Part shown: positions 46,701 to 55,457 of the stretch, piece after piece
Layout: the number at the start of each line of letters is the position of its first letter
Position numbering within the stretch: position 1 is the stretch's first letter
DNA from: Haematospirillum sp. H4485
GTDB taxonomy: Bacteria; Pseudomonadota; Alphaproteobacteria; Rhodospirillales; Rhodospirillaceae
Assembly (NCBI RefSeq): GCF_012102745.1
Contig: NZ_JAAVSY010000015.1
Coordinates: 1-60,702, forward strand
Direction: 5' to 3'
DNA length: 60,702 nucleotides
The notes under the pieces: generated by a model
Database searches by the model: none
What the model was told of the DNA's origin: nothing
The model's input: the letters and a program-made list of their open reading frames with translations, nothing else
Position numbers and translations under genes: made by a program

Positions 46701-47996
46701 TCAGGCTTCCAGTTTTCTCAGCCGTGCCGCAAAGAATCCGTCCATTCCGCCGTTCTCACTGTTGTGGAAAGGCATGGTTCGCAACCAGCCTTCCGGCGTG
46801 ATCAGGGCGCTTAACCCTCCTATCTCTTGGGCGGTAACGGGGACACCCTCTACAGGTAGGCCCGCTGACAGGGCATGCACGACACGCTCTTCCCCTTCAG
46901 CTTTTTGCAGGGAGCATGTGCAGTATACAACAAGCCCCCCGGGGCGAACCATGTCAACCGCAGCACGCAGCAATTCTGTTTGCGTTGCGACCAAGTTCTG
47001 CACATCATCAGGCCGCTTATGGCGGGCAACATCCGGATGACGGCGGATGGTGCCGGTTGCCGAGCAGGGGGCATCCAGCAATACACCATCAACCAGTGTT
47101 TCCGGCTTCCATTGGGTTGCATCCGCATCGACAAGCGTTGCGCTCAATCCCAGTCGTTCCAGGTTACTGGCAACCCGACGAAGACGGCGTGCTGATCGGT
47201 CAACCGCGGTGACTGTAGCCCCGGCAGAAGCCAACTGCATGGTCTTTCCACCCGGTGCAGCGCAGAGATCAATGATTGTCTTGTCACGGACATCACCCAG
47301 TAAACGGGCGGGCAGCGAGGCGGCTGCATCCTGTATCCACCATTGGCCTTCATTGAAGCCTGGCAGGTCAGCAACATTGCCACCCATGGTACGCCTCAGG
47401 GTACCAAACGGCAGAACGGTCGCCTCCAGTCGCTCTGCCCATACGGCCTGATCCTGGTCCGGACGGAGTGTAATATCCAAGGGAGCTTCAGACAGGTGTG
47501 CAAGCCCAATCTGGCGGGCTGTTTCTTCTCCCCATGTCTTGCTCCAATTCTGCCAGAGCCACTTGGGTGTATTGAAGCGTGGAGCGTCGACAGAGTCTGA
47601 AATACGGGACCCATCTCTGGATATGCGGCGTAGGACTGCATTTGTCAGGCCGGCATAAGGCGCGAAACGCCCGCGTTTGACCAGCTCGACCGATGTATCC
47701 ACCACGGCGTGGACCGGGGTCTCCAGAAACAGAAGCTGAGCTGCCCCCAAGCGGAGTACATCCCGTACCGTAGCTAGTTTGGACGGCATGGGTTTGTCCA
47801 GGCACTGATTGATGACAAGGTCAATCTGCCCCAGGCGCCGCAATGTTGTGGCAACAAGCATGCGGACAAAGGCCCGGTCTCTTGATTCAAGAGCCTGGCT
47901 GAGCGCATCGGCCTGTTCATCAAGGGGACGGCTGTCTCTCAGGACAGCTTGGAACACGGCCAAGGCAACAGAGCGATTTTTCGGTAAGTCAGTCAT
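46701..47996 (-). CDS. rsmB: 16S rRNA (cytosine-967-C5) methyltransferase RsmB/Fmu
   Basis: A 431-residue rRNA methyltransferase. The N-terminal NusB-like helical domain (NRSVALAVFQAVL, LGAAQLLFLETPVHAVVDTSVELV) is followed by the SAM domain: DLCAAPGGKTMQLA, DAPCSATGTIRRHPDVA with one catalytic Cys, and VVYCTCSLQKAEGEE with the second. The order is typical of RsmB. The start ATG (47994-47996) lies within a 20-bp perfect palindrome, GTCATGGTGC/GCACCATGAC (47992-48011). Convergent with the orphan ATPase and divergent from pstS. Confidence 0.94.
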   Translation of the reverse strand: MTDLPKNRSVALAVFQAVLRDSRPLDEQADALSQALESRDRAFVRMLVATTLRRLGQIDLVINQCLDKPMPSKLATVRDVLRLGAAQLLFLETPVHAVVDTSVELVKRGRFAPYAGLTNAVLRRISRDGSRISDSVDAPRFNTPKWLWQNWSKTWGEETARQIGLAHLSEAPLDITLRPDQDQAVWAERLEATVLPFGTLRRTMGGNVADLPGFNEGQWWIQDAAASLPARLLGDVRDKTIIDLCAAPGGKTMQLASAGATVTAVDRSARRLRRVASNLERLGLSATLVDADATQWKPETLVDGVLLDAPCSATGTIRRHPDVARHKRPDDVQNLVATQTELLRAAVDMVRPGGLVVYCTCSLQKAEGEERVVHALSAGLPVEGVPVTAQEIGGLSALITPEGWLRTMPFHNSENGGMDGFFAARLRKLEA

Positions 47997-48011
47997 GGTG
48001 CGCACCATGAC
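47992..48011. promoter_or_regulatory. 20-bp perfect palindrome covering the rsmB start codon
   Basis: GTCATGGTGC followed directly by its complement GCACCATGAC. On the minus strand it forms the translation start of rsmB, so in mRNA it could fold over the ribosome site; in DNA it could be an operator. Confidence 0.6.
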
Positions 48012-48151
48012 CAACCCTGCGGCAGAATCAAGTGCTATTTGCGAGAAAGTACATTGTTTTTGTACAGCTGTGAAATGCCCCGGCGTTCCCCACGGCCCGG
48101 ATATTCATATTAATTCATTGATATTAAATAGTTAAATAATCTTTAACAAAA

Positions 48152-48173
48152 CTGTCATGATCCTGTCATGAAT
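48152..48173 (+). promoter_or_regulatory. Pho box upstream of pstS
   Basis: Two direct repeats of CTGTCAT, starting at 48152 and 48163 (11-bp period), match the PhoB-binding Pho box. TATAGT at 48191-48196 is a good -10 element at the right distance. PhoB itself is encoded at the end of the operon, so positive autoregulation is expected. Confidence 0.9.
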
Positions 48174-48278
48174 ATGACGCGGACAGGCGCTATAGTGGGG
48201 CAGGTCCGGTGATACCAATAAAAACAGGCTGTTGCTGATACCGGGCCTTGCGTTTTGGGTGTATTTCAGGAGGCTCCT

Positions 48279-49319
48279 GTGAGTTCTGGAAAACGTGCTC
48301 TGGTTGCTGCGGCTGTAGCCTTGACAACCTTGTCCGGTACAGCTTTTGCTCGCGACCAGATCCGCATTGTCGGATCATCCACGGTTTATCCCTTTTCGAC
48401 GGTTGTGGCCGAAAACTTTGGCAAAAGGAGCCATTTCAAAACACCGATCATAGAGGCGACGGGGTCCGGTGGTGGTTTCAAGTTGTTTTGTGCGGGGCTT
48501 GGCCCATCGCATCCTGATATCACCAATTCCTCGCGCCGGATCAAGCGATCCGAGATAGATGCCTGTGCCCGCAATGGCGTTACAGACATTGTCGAGGTCA
48601 AGATTGGCTATGATGGCATTGTACTGGCCAACTCCAAGGCTTCCGCCCCTTTGTCCGCAACCCGTGAACAGCTGTTTCTTGCCTTGGCGCGGGATGTTCC
48701 GGTCAAGGGAGCTTGGGTCGCCAATCCGTACAAGATGTGGTCTGATATTGATCCTGCCCTTCCTGCAAAACCCATAGAGGTTCTGGGGCCACCGCCAACA
48801 TCGGGGACCAGGGATGCTTTCGTTGAGCTCGTCATGGATGTGGCATGCGAGAAGCTACCAGAAACCCACGCCCTGAAGGCAGCTGGTCGTGATGTCAAAG
48901 CGGCTTGTCAGGCGCTGCGTGAGGATGGTGCCTATATCGAGGCCGGGGAGAATGATAACTTGATTGTCCAGAAGCTGGGAGCTAATCCAGATGCCTTTGG
49001 TATTTTCGGGTATTCGTTCCTGGAAGAGAATGGGGACAAGGTACAGGGTGCCCGGATTGATGGCCAGATACCAACGTTTGAAAATATTGCGTCTGGTACT
49101 TATCCGGTCAGCCGTCCTCTTCAGTTCTATGTGAAGAAGGCCCACGTCGGCACCATTCCCGGGATCGAGGCTTTTCTCAAGGAGTTTACATCCGAGAAGG
49201 CATGGGGCCCTGAAGGGTATCTGAGTGACAAGGGACTGGTTCCGATGCCTGATGTAGAGCGCGCACGCTGGGCTGCCTCGGTTATGTCTTTGACCAAGCT
49301 CGACATCAGCAGTTTCTGA
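48279..49319 (+). CDS. pstS: Phosphate ABC transporter substrate-binding protein
   Basis: A 346-residue periplasmic phosphate-binding protein. A signal peptide (ALVAAAVALTTLSGTAFA) is followed by DQIRIVGSSTVYPFSTVVAENF. The phosphate-contacting parts are GSSTVYP, EATGSGGGFKLFCAG and SGTRDAF. Start: GTG at 48279 with a perfect AGGAGG 5 nt upstream. It is first in pstSCAB-phoU-phoB, under a Pho box. A long inverted repeat separates it from pstC. Confidence 0.95.
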   Translation: MSSGKRALVAAAVALTTLSGTAFARDQIRIVGSSTVYPFSTVVAENFGKRSHFKTPIIEATGSGGGFKLFCAGLGPSHPDITNSSRRIKRSEIDACARNGVTDIVEVKIGYDGIVLANSKASAPLSATREQLFLALARDVPVKGAWVANPYKMWSDIDPALPAKPIEVLGPPPTSGTRDAFVELVMDVACEKLPETHALKAAGRDVKAACQALREDGAYIEAGENDNLIVQKLGANPDAFGIFGYSFLEENGDKVQGARIDGQIPTFENIASGTYPVSRPLQFYVKKAHVGTIPGIEAFLKEFTSEKAWGPEGYLSDKGLVPMPDVERARWAASVMSLTKLDISSF

Positions 49320-49335
49320 AAGTAACAAGGCGAAA

Positions 49336-49426
49336 GCCGTTTGCGGGTATGTTCACTTGTTCCCGGTGATACTCTGTGGCAGAGAGTAGACCTTCGGGGC
49401 TATCGGTCAATGTGCCCGCAAACGGC
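49336..49426 (+). repeat. Long-range inverted repeat between pstS and pstC
   Basis: GCCGTTTGCGGG (49336-49347) and CCCGCAAACGGC (49415-49426) are perfect 12-bp complements with a 67-nt loop, spanning most of the 120-bp pstS-pstC gap. In the transcript it could form a stabilising or attenuating stem that keeps pstS mRNA above pstCAB. Confidence 0.8.
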
Positions 49427-49439
49427 AAACAAGGCTTCC

Positions 49440-50831
49440 ATGCAAATATTCATACTGGTTCTCATTATCTTCCTGCTGTCCTTGAGCAGTTTCTGGCTTG
49501 GGCGCCGACGTTCCCTTCGCCTGGTCAGTGGGGAAACCCGCAGACTACACAGTCTGCCTGTGTACTATGGTCTTTATGTGGCGTTATGGGTTGGTATCCC
49601 CGCACTGCTCTTGCTTCTCGCGTGGTTCTTTGCGGAAGACAAGGTCGTAACCAGCCTTGTTCTGGCGGAAATGTCGCCGGATATCTTGGCCGGTGCCAGT
49701 GGCCCCGATCCGGCCCGCGTGAGTCTGGTCTTGAATGATATTCGCAATATTGTCTCAGGTGCTTCTGCGTTCTCGCCTGTCCCCGAGATTCAGTCCGCAG
49801 CCCTGCGTTATGCTTTCCTCAAGCAGATAAGCTTTGCACTGGTTATTCTGGTCTCGCTTGCCACAGGGGTTATCAGCGGCTTTCTTGCGCTCAGATGGGT
49901 TACGCCCCTGTTCCGTGCGCGCAATCGCGTTGAGAATGCCGTAAAGGCTTTTATGATTGGTTGTTCGGTCATTGCGATCCTGACCACGGTGGGTATTGTC
50001 CTGTCACTTTTGGTTGAGAGCTGGCGGTTTTTTGGCCATGTGGACCCTGTTGATTTTCTCTTTGGGCTGGAGTGGAGTCCTCAGACCGCCATGCGTGCGG
50101 ATCAGGCCGGTTCATCGGGAAGCTTTGGCGCTGTTCCTCTGTTTGCCGGCACTTTGCTGATTTCATTGATCGCAATGTTGGTGGCGGTCCCTGTGGGTTT
50201 GATGGCTGCCATTTATATGTCGGAGTATGCACCAGCTCGCGTTCGTGGTGTGGTCAAGCCCGTCTTGGAAATCTTGGCAGGCATTCCCACGGTTGTGTAC
50301 GGATTTTTTGCAGCGTTGACTGTTGCGCCTCTTTTTCGTGGGATCGGGCAGGACATCGGCCTGACCATTTCATCGGAAAGTGCCTTGGCTGCCGGGATCG
50401 TGATGGGAATCATGATCGTCCCCTTTGTGTCCTCGCTTTCGGATGACGTGATTACAGCCGTGCCACGTGCCATGCGCGAGGGGTCTTATGGTTTGGGAGC
50501 GACACGTTCGGAAACCATCCGGCGCGTGTTGTTGCCGGCAGCATTGCCCGGTATTGTCGGCGGAATTCTGCTGGCTGTATCCCGCGCCATTGGTGAAACC
50601 ATGATTGTTGTGATGGCTGCGGGTCTGTCTGCCAATCTGACGGCCAATCCTTTCGAGGCCGTGACGACCGTGACGGTGCAGATTGTGACACTTCTGGTCG
50701 GTGATCAGGAGTTTGACAGTCCCAAGACCCTTGCGGCCTTTGCTCTTGGACTGGTCCTGTTTGTCATGACCCTTGCCCTGAATGTTGTTGCCCTTCACGT
50801 GGTACGCAAGTACCGGGAACAGTACGAGTAG
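49440..50831 (+). CDS. pstC: Phosphate ABC transporter permease PstC
   Basis: A 463-residue membrane protein of the long alphaproteobacterial PstC type. An N-terminal part with extra helices (IFILVLIIFLLSLSSFWLG, YYGLYVALWVGIPALLLLLAWF) and a periplasmic insert precede the permease core. The EAA-like loop is AVPRAMREGSYGLGATRSETIRRVLLPAALPGIVGG. ATG at 49440 follows AAGG; the upstream frame covers the inverted repeat and is not conserved. The stop TAG directly abuts the pstA ATG. Confidence 0.93.
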   Translation: MQIFILVLIIFLLSLSSFWLGRRRSLRLVSGETRRLHSLPVYYGLYVALWVGIPALLLLLAWFFAEDKVVTSLVLAEMSPDILAGASGPDPARVSLVLNDIRNIVSGASAFSPVPEIQSAALRYAFLKQISFALVILVSLATGVISGFLALRWVTPLFRARNRVENAVKAFMIGCSVIAILTTVGIVLSLLVESWRFFGHVDPVDFLFGLEWSPQTAMRADQAGSSGSFGAVPLFAGTLLISLIAMLVAVPVGLMAAIYMSEYAPARVRGVVKPVLEILAGIPTVVYGFFAALTVAPLFRGIGQDIGLTISSESALAAGIVMGIMIVPFVSSLSDDVITAVPRAMREGSYGLGATRSETIRRVLLPAALPGIVGGILLAVSRAIGETMIVVMAAGLSANLTANPFEAVTTVTVQIVTLLVGDQEFDSPKTLAAFALGLVLFVMTLALNVVALHVVRKYREQYE

Positions 50832-52166
50832 ATGAGTATGTCCAACACTGTACCTGATCAGGGTGTTTCCATGGGGCGCAGGCTGCCACAACACCGCATT
50901 GCCGATGTTGTCAATGCTGGCCTGCGTCGTCGCTATGCTGCTGAGATGCGTTTCCGCCTTTGTGGCTTGATGGCCGTTGCCGTGTCATTGGTCATGTTGG
51001 GGGTCCTGTTTTCCAGTATCTTGGGATCTGGTCTCGGGGCCTTCCAGCAAACCAGGATATCCTTGGACATTACGTTTGATGCACCTGTGATTGATCCGGA
51101 TGGGGCCCTTGATATCGCGGCTTTGTCTGACGCGGATTATGACGCCTTGGTCAAGACCGCTTTGCGGGATCTTTTCCCGGATGTTCAGGCCCGCCGTGAC
51201 CGACGTGAGTTGTATTCGCTTGTCTCAACCGGTGCAGCTTACCAGCTTCGTGATATGGTTCTGGCAGATCCGCTGCTGATCGGGAAGACGGTGCGCGTTG
51301 ATGTTCTGGCCTCTGCTGATATGGATATGCTGGCCAAAGGCAATATCGCCCGTGATATTCCTGAAAGTGCCCGCCGGGTTAGTGATCAGGAAATAGCTTG
51401 GTTTGATCACTTGTCGAATACGGGCCGTATCGCGCGGGTTTTCAATCAGACGCTTTTCACGGCCGGTGACAGCAGGCAACCGGAACTGGCGGGGATTCGG
51501 GGTGCCTTGATTGGCTCCCTTCTGACCCTTGCGGTGACGTTGGCTCTCAGCTTTCCTGTCGGGGTTGGTACGGCGATTTATCTTGAAGAGTTTGCTCCGC
51601 GTAATCGCTGGACAGACTTGATTGAGGTGAACATCAACAATCTGGCCGCTGTTCCTTCTATCGTGTTCGGCTTGTTGGGGCTTGCTGTATTTCTTCAGGT
51701 TTTCGGTCTGCCGCGTTCAGCTCCCTTGGCAGGGGGTCTGGTTCTGACGCTGATGACCTTGCCCACCATCATTATTGCAGCGCGTACAGCTCTGAAGTCT
51801 GTTCCGCCCTCTATTCGAGAGGCGGCGCTGGGGATGGGGGCGTCAAAATTGCAGATGATCTTCCATCATGTCTTGCCTTTGGCTATGCCGGGCATGCTGA
51901 CTGGTACCATTATCGGGATGGCACAGGCATTGGGTGAGACCGCGCCTCTTTTGATGATCGGGATGGTGGCCTTTGTGGCCGATGTTCCGGGCTGGATCAC
52001 GGATCCGTCCACAGTTCTGCCTGTTCAGATCTATCTTTGGGCCGACAGCCCCGAACGGGCATTTGTAGAGCGGACATCTGCAGCTATTATCGTTTTGCTT
52101 GGCTTCTTGATTGTCATGAATGCAGCTGCGGTTTTGCTGCGCAAGAAATTTGAAAGACGTTGGTAG
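50832..52166 (+). CDS. pstA: Phosphate ABC transporter permease PstA
   Basis: A 444-residue permease with the N-terminal DUF3333-type extension common in Alphaproteobacteria: one helix (LCGLMAVAVSLVMLGVLFSSIL) plus a periplasmic domain of about 150 residues. The core has FPVGVGTAIYLEEFAPRNRW, NLAAVPSIVFGLLGLAVFL, and the coupling loop VPPSIREAALGMGASKLQMIFHHVLPLAMPG. The start ATG immediately follows the pstC stop. Ends in TAG. Confidence 0.95.
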   Translation: MSMSNTVPDQGVSMGRRLPQHRIADVVNAGLRRRYAAEMRFRLCGLMAVAVSLVMLGVLFSSILGSGLGAFQQTRISLDITFDAPVIDPDGALDIAALSDADYDALVKTALRDLFPDVQARRDRRELYSLVSTGAAYQLRDMVLADPLLIGKTVRVDVLASADMDMLAKGNIARDIPESARRVSDQEIAWFDHLSNTGRIARVFNQTLFTAGDSRQPELAGIRGALIGSLLTLAVTLALSFPVGVGTAIYLEEFAPRNRWTDLIEVNINNLAAVPSIVFGLLGLAVFLQVFGLPRSAPLAGGLVLTLMTLPTIIIAARTALKSVPPSIREAALGMGASKLQMIFHHVLPLAMPGMLTGTIIGMAQALGETAPLLMIGMVAFVADVPGWITDPSTVLPVQIYLWADSPERAFVERTSAAIIVLLGFLIVMNAAAVLLRKKFERRW

Positions 52167-52169
52167 GTT

Positions 52170-52985
52170 ATGGCTGACATGATTGAAAACCATATAACAT
52201 CAGGTTCTCCCTTGGCCTTGGAGGGGGAGGTGGCCAAGGTTGCGGCCCGTGATGCTCATGTTTTTTACGGAGACAAGCATGCCATCAATGGGGTGAGCCT
52301 TGACATCCGTGAAAACGAGGTCACGGCTTTTATTGGCCCTTCGGGCTGCGGAAAATCAACATTCCTGCGGACCCTGAACAGGATGAATGATACGATTGAC
52401 GGGTGTCGGGTCTCGGGTTTGATTACCCTTGACGGTGAAGATGTCTATGATCGTCGTGTTGATGTTGTGCAGCTGCGGGCCCGTGTCGGCATGGTGTTCC
52501 AGAAGCCTAACCCCTTTCCGAAATCAATATATGAGAACGTAGCCTATGGTCCGCGCATTCATGGTTTGGCGGGAACGCGCGACGAACTGGATGGAATTGT
52601 GCTTGCCAGTCTGGAGCGTGCGGGTCTGCTGAATGAAGTCAAGGATCGCCTTGATTCACCAGGAACCGGGTTGTCGGGGGGGCAACAGCAGCGCCTGTGT
52701 ATTGCCCGTGCTATTGCTGTCAGTCCTGAAGTGATCCTTATGGATGAGCCATGTTCGGCCCTGGATCCCATTGCGACAGCGAAGATTGAGGAATTGATCG
52801 ATGAGCTGCGTGAGAACTTTACCATCGTTATTGTGACCCATTCCATGCAGCAGGCAGCCCGTGTGTCACAGCGAACGGCCTTCTTTCATCTGGGTACCTT
52901 GGTTGAATGTAACGATACCGAACAGGTCTTTACCAATCCGGTACACAAGTTGACGCAAGGTTATATTACAGGCCGCTTTGGTTGA
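52170..52985 (+). CDS. pstB: Phosphate ABC transporter ATPase PstB
   Basis: A 271-residue ATPase. It has [20 protein letters not shown], Walker [22 protein letters not shown]-loop [25 protein letters not shown], signature [16 protein letters not shown], and Walker [34 protein letters not shown] is specific for PstB. It begins 3 bp after pstA. The stop lies 34 bp before phoU. Confidence 0.97.
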   Translation: MADMIENHITSGSPLALEGEVAKVAARDAHVFYGDKHAINGVSLDIRENEVTAFIGPSGCGKSTFLRTLNRMNDTIDGCRVSGLITLDGEDVYDRRVDVVQLRARVGMVFQKPNPFPKSIYENVAYGPRIHGLAGTRDELDGIVLASLERAGLLNEVKDRLDSPGTGLSGGQQQRLCIARAIAVSPEVILMDEPCSALDPIATAKIEELIDELRENFTIVIVTHSMQQAARVSQRTAFFHLGTLVECNDTEQVFTNPVHKLTQGYITGRFG

Positions 52986-53019
52986 TAGACCACGGTATCC
53001 ACAGTGCGGGGAAACAGCT

Positions 53020-53760
53020 ATGTCCGGTACCGAGATGCACACAGTTCGCTCTTTTGAAGACGAACTGAACCAATTATCCGATATTATTTTGCGGATGGGT
53101 GGGATGGCCGAGGCGCAGCTTACGGCGGCGGTTCAGGCTCTTGTCCGGCGAGATTCTCCGGCAGCGACAGGTATTATTGTTGCAGATCATCGTATTGATG
53201 CCCTGGAGCAGGATATCCACGCGCTTGCGGTTCGTATCCTGGCACTGCGCCAGCCCATGGCCGATGACCTGAGGGCCATTGTCAGCGCCCTGAAAATCTC
53301 AGCCGACCTGGAGCGGATTGGGGATTATGCAGCCAATGTTGCCAAGCGAGTTCTGGTCATCAACCAATTGCCGCCTGTTCCGGCCTTGGCCTCTATTCCC
53401 CTGATGGGGCGTCTGGTGCAGGAAATTATCAAGGAAGTTCTTGACGCCTATGTCGAGCGGGATGTCGAGAAAGCTTTGGGCGTATGGCACCGGGATCAGG
53501 AGGTTGACGAGCTTCATACCAGTATGTTCCGGGAACTGGTATCTCTGATGATGGAAGATCCTCGCAATATAACAGCGTGCACGCACCTTATGTTTGTTGC
53601 CAAAAACATAGAGCGGATCGGGGACCATGCGACGAACATTGCCGAAACCGTGCATTTCCTGACTGTGGGGCGCGTGTTGCCCATGGCACGGCCCAAGGGC
53701 GATCAGACTGGTGAATTTATAGCCCCGGTTCAGTCTTCTGGTTCTTCCCGGGACACATAG
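53020..53760 (+). CDS. phoU: Phosphate signalling protein PhoU
   Basis: A 246-residue two-repeat helical protein that links Pst transport to the PhoR/PhoB system and represses it under phosphate sufficiency. Both PhoU metal motifs are visible: SADLERIGDYAANVAKR in repeat 1 and AKNIERIGDHATNIAET in repeat 2. ATG at 53020 has GGGGAAA upstream; an in-frame start at 52978 would overlap pstB. TAG ends it 4 bp before phoB. Confidence 0.96.
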   Translation: MSGTEMHTVRSFEDELNQLSDIILRMGGMAEAQLTAAVQALVRRDSPAATGIIVADHRIDALEQDIHALAVRILALRQPMADDLRAIVSALKISADLERIGDYAANVAKRVLVINQLPPVPALASIPLMGRLVQEIIKEVLDAYVERDVEKALGVWHRDQEVDELHTSMFRELVSLMMEDPRNITACTHLMFVAKNIERIGDHATNIAETVHFLTVGRVLPMARPKGDQTGEFIAPVQSSGSSRDT

Positions 53761-53764
53761 GGCA

Positions 53765-54454
53765 ATGAAGTTCCGGATTATGATTGTCGAGGATGAACCT
53801 TCTCTTGTGACCATGCTGCGCTACAATCTTGAGAAGGAAGGATATGCCGTTGACGAATCCTATGACGGGGAACAGGCTGTGACGGCTATTCGTGCCGGTC
53901 TGCCTGATCTTGTCCTTCTGGACTGGATGTTGCCTGGACTATCGGGTCTGGAAGTGTGTCGTCGTTTGCGCCGCCGCCCGGAAACAGCACATATTCCGGT
54001 TATCATGATTACGGCCCGTGGGGAAGAAGCCGACAAAATACGTGGTCTTGATACGGGAGCTGATGATTATCTGACCAAGCCATTCTCTGTGCCCGAGCTT
54101 CTGGCACGGACCAAAGCGCTTTTACGGCGGGCACAACCGGCTCGCAGCCGCGATACCTTGTCGTATGGTGATGTGGTGATGGACCTTGTCTCACTGCGGG
54201 TGGAACGATCAGGGCAGCCTGTTCATCTGGGACCGACTGAATTTCGTTTGTTGCGCTTCCTGATGGAAAACCCCGGATGTGTATTCTCGCGTGAAGAGCT
54301 TCTGAACCGGATATGGGGGCAAGATATTCATGTCGAGGTCAGGACAGTAGACGTTCACATTCGACGCTTGCGCAAGGCCTTGGACAAGGGGAACGGAGTG
54401 AATCTGATCCGTACGGTGCGATCGGCCGGTTATGCGCTTGACGAGCGTGAGTGA
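53765..54454 (+). CDS. phoB: Phosphate regulon response regulator PhoB
   Basis: A 229-residue OmpR-family regulator. The receiver domain has IVEDEPSLVTMLRYNLEKEG, phospho-acceptor Asp in LVLLDWMLPGLSGLEVCRRL, and DDYLTKPFSVPELLAR. The winged-helix domain has LGPTEFRLLRFLMENPGCVFSREELLNRIWG and RTVDVHIRRLRKAL. LDWMLPG and DVHIRRLRKAL are typical of PhoB. It is last in the operon; phoR is absent from the window. A weak stem (54488-54530) follows without a T tract. Confidence 0.95.
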   Translation: MKFRIMIVEDEPSLVTMLRYNLEKEGYAVDESYDGEQAVTAIRAGLPDLVLLDWMLPGLSGLEVCRRLRRRPETAHIPVIMITARGEEADKIRGLDTGADDYLTKPFSVPELLARTKALLRRAQPARSRDTLSYGDVVMDLVSLRVERSGQPVHLGPTEFRLLRFLMENPGCVFSREELLNRIWGQDIHVEVRTVDVHIRRLRKALDKGNGVNLIRTVRSAGYALDERE

Positions 54455-54560
54455 TTGTTCCCCTGATGCCTCTACTCAAGAACAGGACACAGCAGCATCC
54501 ATGATTGCGTCCCACAAGGGTGTTGCTGTGCCCTGCGAATGATTTCCTGAGTGTACTACA

Positions 54561-54821
54561 TTATTGTATATCAATACGCCAGCACACATCAGCGCCTGAG
54601 AACTCTGCGGTGCCGACAAGTACGGTGTCTGCCGCTTCATCTATATCATCCGGATAGCCGAAGATTTCATATAGATAGTCATCAGACTCTATGTCAGAGC
54701 CATCCAGAACAATGCGGTTTTCGATATCAAATGCTGATCCTACAGATGCTGCCTGTGCTTCGTATTCGCTATAAGCTGTGGCATCAATTTTAGCTGCTGT
54801 TGGAAGATACCTCTGTGTCAT
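54561..54821 (-). CDS. Small acidic hypothetical protein
   Basis: An 86-residue, strongly acidic protein without signal peptide or membrane segment (for example GSDIESDDYLYEIFGYPDDI). I do not recognise the family. It has an excellent ribosome site: GGAGG with 5 nt before the ATG at 54819-54821. That supports it as real despite its size. It is isolated: convergent with phoB, and 264 bp downstream of azlD on the same strand. The interval 54822-55085 is AT-rich and holds no other gene that I can support. Confidence 0.55.
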   Translation of the reverse strand: MTQRYLPTAAKIDATAYSEYEAQAASVGSAFDIENRIVLDGSDIESDDYLYEIFGYPDDIDEAADTVLVGTAEFSGADVCWRIDIQ

Positions 54822-55085
54822 TTTCTCCTCCATTAATGACAGGATGCTCTTTTCCCTGTTCTTGATACAGGTAAAATGAGGTTTGGCGACTCTACGCCTC
54901 TTAAAATTATATGTACAGCTATAAATTTTATGCTTTATGTATCATCGCTATATGATGGTTCTGTTTTTCGTGAGTGGTACAGTCATGCCGTGTACGTCCC
55001 GCATAGAATCCACGTGTATTCGCGCGATGTTCATGACCTCAACATCTCTACGTATGCGTTCATTAGTCTCATGCTAGATCCTTAT

Positions 55086-55457
55086 TCAGGGCAACAAGCT
55101 GTATAGGGCTTCTCCATGCATAGGAACCGTCAAGCACGCAAGAAATGCAAGTACACCTGCAAGAACAGCCAGTCCAGCCTCACGCCATCGCAGGACAGTT
55201 GCTAAGGTTACGACCATGCTGAAGACAAAAATCCAGTGCCGTTCTCCGTCAATCGTATTCTGGAAGGCGGGTGTAATGGTAACAGCAGCTAGGGCGGCCA
55301 GCAGGACAGATCCAAGAACAGGCAAGCGCCGTCCGAGAGGGGATGTCGGCTGCAAGATCGAAATGTTGCGCCATACAAAGGGCAATGCCCTGCTGCCGTA
55401 TGTTAGGACTGCAATGATGGCGATAGCAAGCCATAGCTGATTGTTTGTCCAGCTCAT
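55086..55457 (-). CDS. azlD: AzlD-family branched-chain amino acid exporter subunit
   Basis: A 123-residue membrane protein with about four helices (LWLAIAIIAVLTYGSRALPFV, LGSVLLAALAAVTITPAF, and a C-terminal pair). This matches AzlD, the small partner of AzlC in the LIV-E exporter. The ATG overlaps the azlC stop (ATGA, 55454-55457). The last gene of the three-gene operon headed by the XRE-cupin-methyltransferase fusion. Confidence 0.9.
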   Translation of the reverse strand: MSWTNNQLWLAIAIIAVLTYGSRALPFVWRNISILQPTSPLGRRLPVLGSVLLAALAAVTITPAFQNTIDGERHWIFVFSMVVTLATVLRWREAGLAVLAGVLAFLACLTVPMHGEALYSLLP

